Part shown: positions 8,071 through 8,327 of the stretch, piece after piece
Position numbering within the stretch: position 1 is the first letter of the stretch
Layout: every line of letters begins with the position of its first letter
From: Flavobacteriales bacterium
GTDB lineage: Bacteria > Bacteroidota > Bacteroidia > Flavobacteriales_D > Sanyastnellaceae
Assembly (NCBI GenBank): GCA_028825055.1
Contig: JAPKAW010000071.1
Location: 1 to 8,327 of the forward strand
Direction of reading: 5' to 3'
DNA length: 8,327 nt
Translations under genes and position numbers: made by a program
The notes under the pieces: generated by a model
Databases searched by the model: none
The model's input: the letters and a program-made list of their open reading frames with translations, nothing else
Told to the model about the DNA's origin: nothing

Positions 8071-8083
8071 TCAACTAGTTGTT
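8062..8083 (+). terminator. Candidate weak hairpin at the yqeY stop codon
   Basis: AACAACTA (8062-8069) and TAGTTGTT (8076-8083) form a perfect 8-bp inverted repeat with a 6-base loop, overlapping the end of yqeY and its TAA. The stem is A+T-rich and is followed by AGCGTTTGTG rather than a run of T, so it is a poor intrinsic terminator. The inner palindrome CAACTAGTTG (8072-8081) is an alternative fold. Its place at the end of the presumed operon is the main support. Confidence 0.3.
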
Positions 8084-8101
8084 AGCGTTTGTGAAACACA
8101 T

Positions 8102-8130
8102 TTTCCACGCAGGGAATGCGTGTACCTTCG
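8102..8130 (+). promoter_or_regulatory. Candidate Bacteroidota-type promoter for the downstream lipoprotein gene
   Basis: TACCTTCG at 8123-8130 matches the Bacteroidota -7 consensus TAnnTTTG at all but one of its fixed positions. The matching -33 region would fall near 8102-8105 (TTTC), which fits the TTG consensus only partly at a spacer of 17-18 bases. Transcription would start about 8137 and give a leader of roughly 50 bases before ATG 8186. A dyad, CACGCA-GGGAA-TGCGTG (8106-8122), fills the spacer. This stretch is where a new transcription unit would be expected. Confidence 0.45.
8106..8122. repeat. 17-base dyad CACGCA-N5-TGCGTG
   Basis: The two 6-base arms are perfect inverted repeats around GGGAA and lie just upstream of the candidate -7 box at 8123. 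It could be an operator for a dimeric regulator or a hairpin late in readthrough transcripts from yqeY. A 6-bp inverted repeat of this size can occur by chance in a 115-base stretch, so function is unproven. Confidence 0.3.
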
Positions 8131-8185
8131 CGGTGAGCAGAACAATTTGCTTCCGATTCTTATCCTCTCATTCAAATTCCACCTC

Positions 8186-8327
8186 ATGAAGTTTTTTGAT
8201 TATTCAACCCTCTCTGCGATTTTAGTCGCCGGCACATTGCTCTCTTGCAACCAACCTGTGTCTGATGAAAACATCGCTGAGGCCAAGCCTGAAGAAACGG
8301 GAGAAATCAAGGTCGTATCGACGCTTT
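8186..8327 (+). CDS. Lipoprotein of unknown function, 3'-truncated by the window end
   Basis: An open frame starting at ATG 8186 runs past the end of the window; 47 complete codons are visible. The N-terminus M-K-F-F-D is followed by a hydrophobic stretch (about 8-19) and the lipobox LLSC with Cys at residue 21, a clear signal peptidase II site. The mature end begins C-N-Q-P-V-S-D-E-N and continues into a charged segment rich in E and K (28-40), then EIKVVSTL. This is a typical Bacteroidota lipoprotein start with a flexible tether before a folded domain. The SDE just after the Cys is loosely like the acidic surface-export signals of Bacteroidota lipoproteins, but the match is weak. The visible part is too short to name the domain; I do not recognise the gene. 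A separate promoter appears to lie upstream, so it is probably not part of the division operon. Confidence 0.8.
   Translation, partial: MKFFDYSTLSAILVAGTLLSCNQPVSDENIAEAKPEETGEIKVVSTL

Noticed and set aside
8071..8185. Possible small RNA or small gene in the non-coding stretch
   Set aside because: I see no convincing open frame with an initiation context and no strong hairpin followed by a T run; only the promoter-like box and two short inverted repeats.
1..8327. A hidden defence, mobile or otherwise undescribed system
   Set aside because: Every long + strand frame is a recognisable dcw-cluster or yqeY gene with intact motifs and tight spacing. I saw no long direct repeats, transposase, attachment site, CRISPR-like array or abrupt change in composition.

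Overview
The window is a continuous stretch of the division and cell wall (dcw) cluster of a bacterium of the phylum Bacteroidota, most likely of the Flavobacteriia type. Four things point there: the gene order ftsW-murG-murC-ftsQ-ftsA-ftsZ without murB or ddl between murC and ftsQ; an FtsZ with a very long C-terminal region ending in NPFLHDNVD, close to the NSFLHDNVD ending known from flavobacterial FtsZ; a YqeY-family gene directly after ftsZ; and no Shine-Dalgarno sequence before any start codon. Base composition is near half G+C by eye, and I cannot place the organism below phylum or class level.

Layout: 1-1214 is ftsW, whose first few codons lie upstream of the window. murG (1204-2349), murC (2359-3774) and ftsQ (3771-4502) follow with overlaps or a 9-base gap. 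ftsA (4525-5814) comes after a 22-base gap, ftsZ (5861-7609) after a 46-base gap, and yqeY (7612-8070) after 2 bases. All are on the + strand and look like one transcription unit entering from the left. A 115-base non-coding stretch (8071-8185) then holds a weak hairpin at the yqeY stop and a Bacteroidota-like promoter containing a short dyad. It is followed by a new gene (8186 to beyond the window end) encoding a lipoprotein.

Together the genes supply the septal glycan polymerase (FtsW), the last cytoplasmic lipid II step (MurG), an early precursor ligase (MurC), and the divisome scaffold: the bitopic regulator FtsQ, the membrane anchor FtsA and the ring GTPase FtsZ. All catalytic motifs I looked for are intact, and I see no frameshifts, insertion elements, CRISPR arrays, tRNA or rRNA genes.

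I found no undescribed system here. The points most worth checking are a shared AATTC block in the three leaders that have room for one, a dyad in the promoter spacer of the lipoprotein gene, a conserved-looking second block in the FtsZ tail, and the start codons of ftsW and murG.
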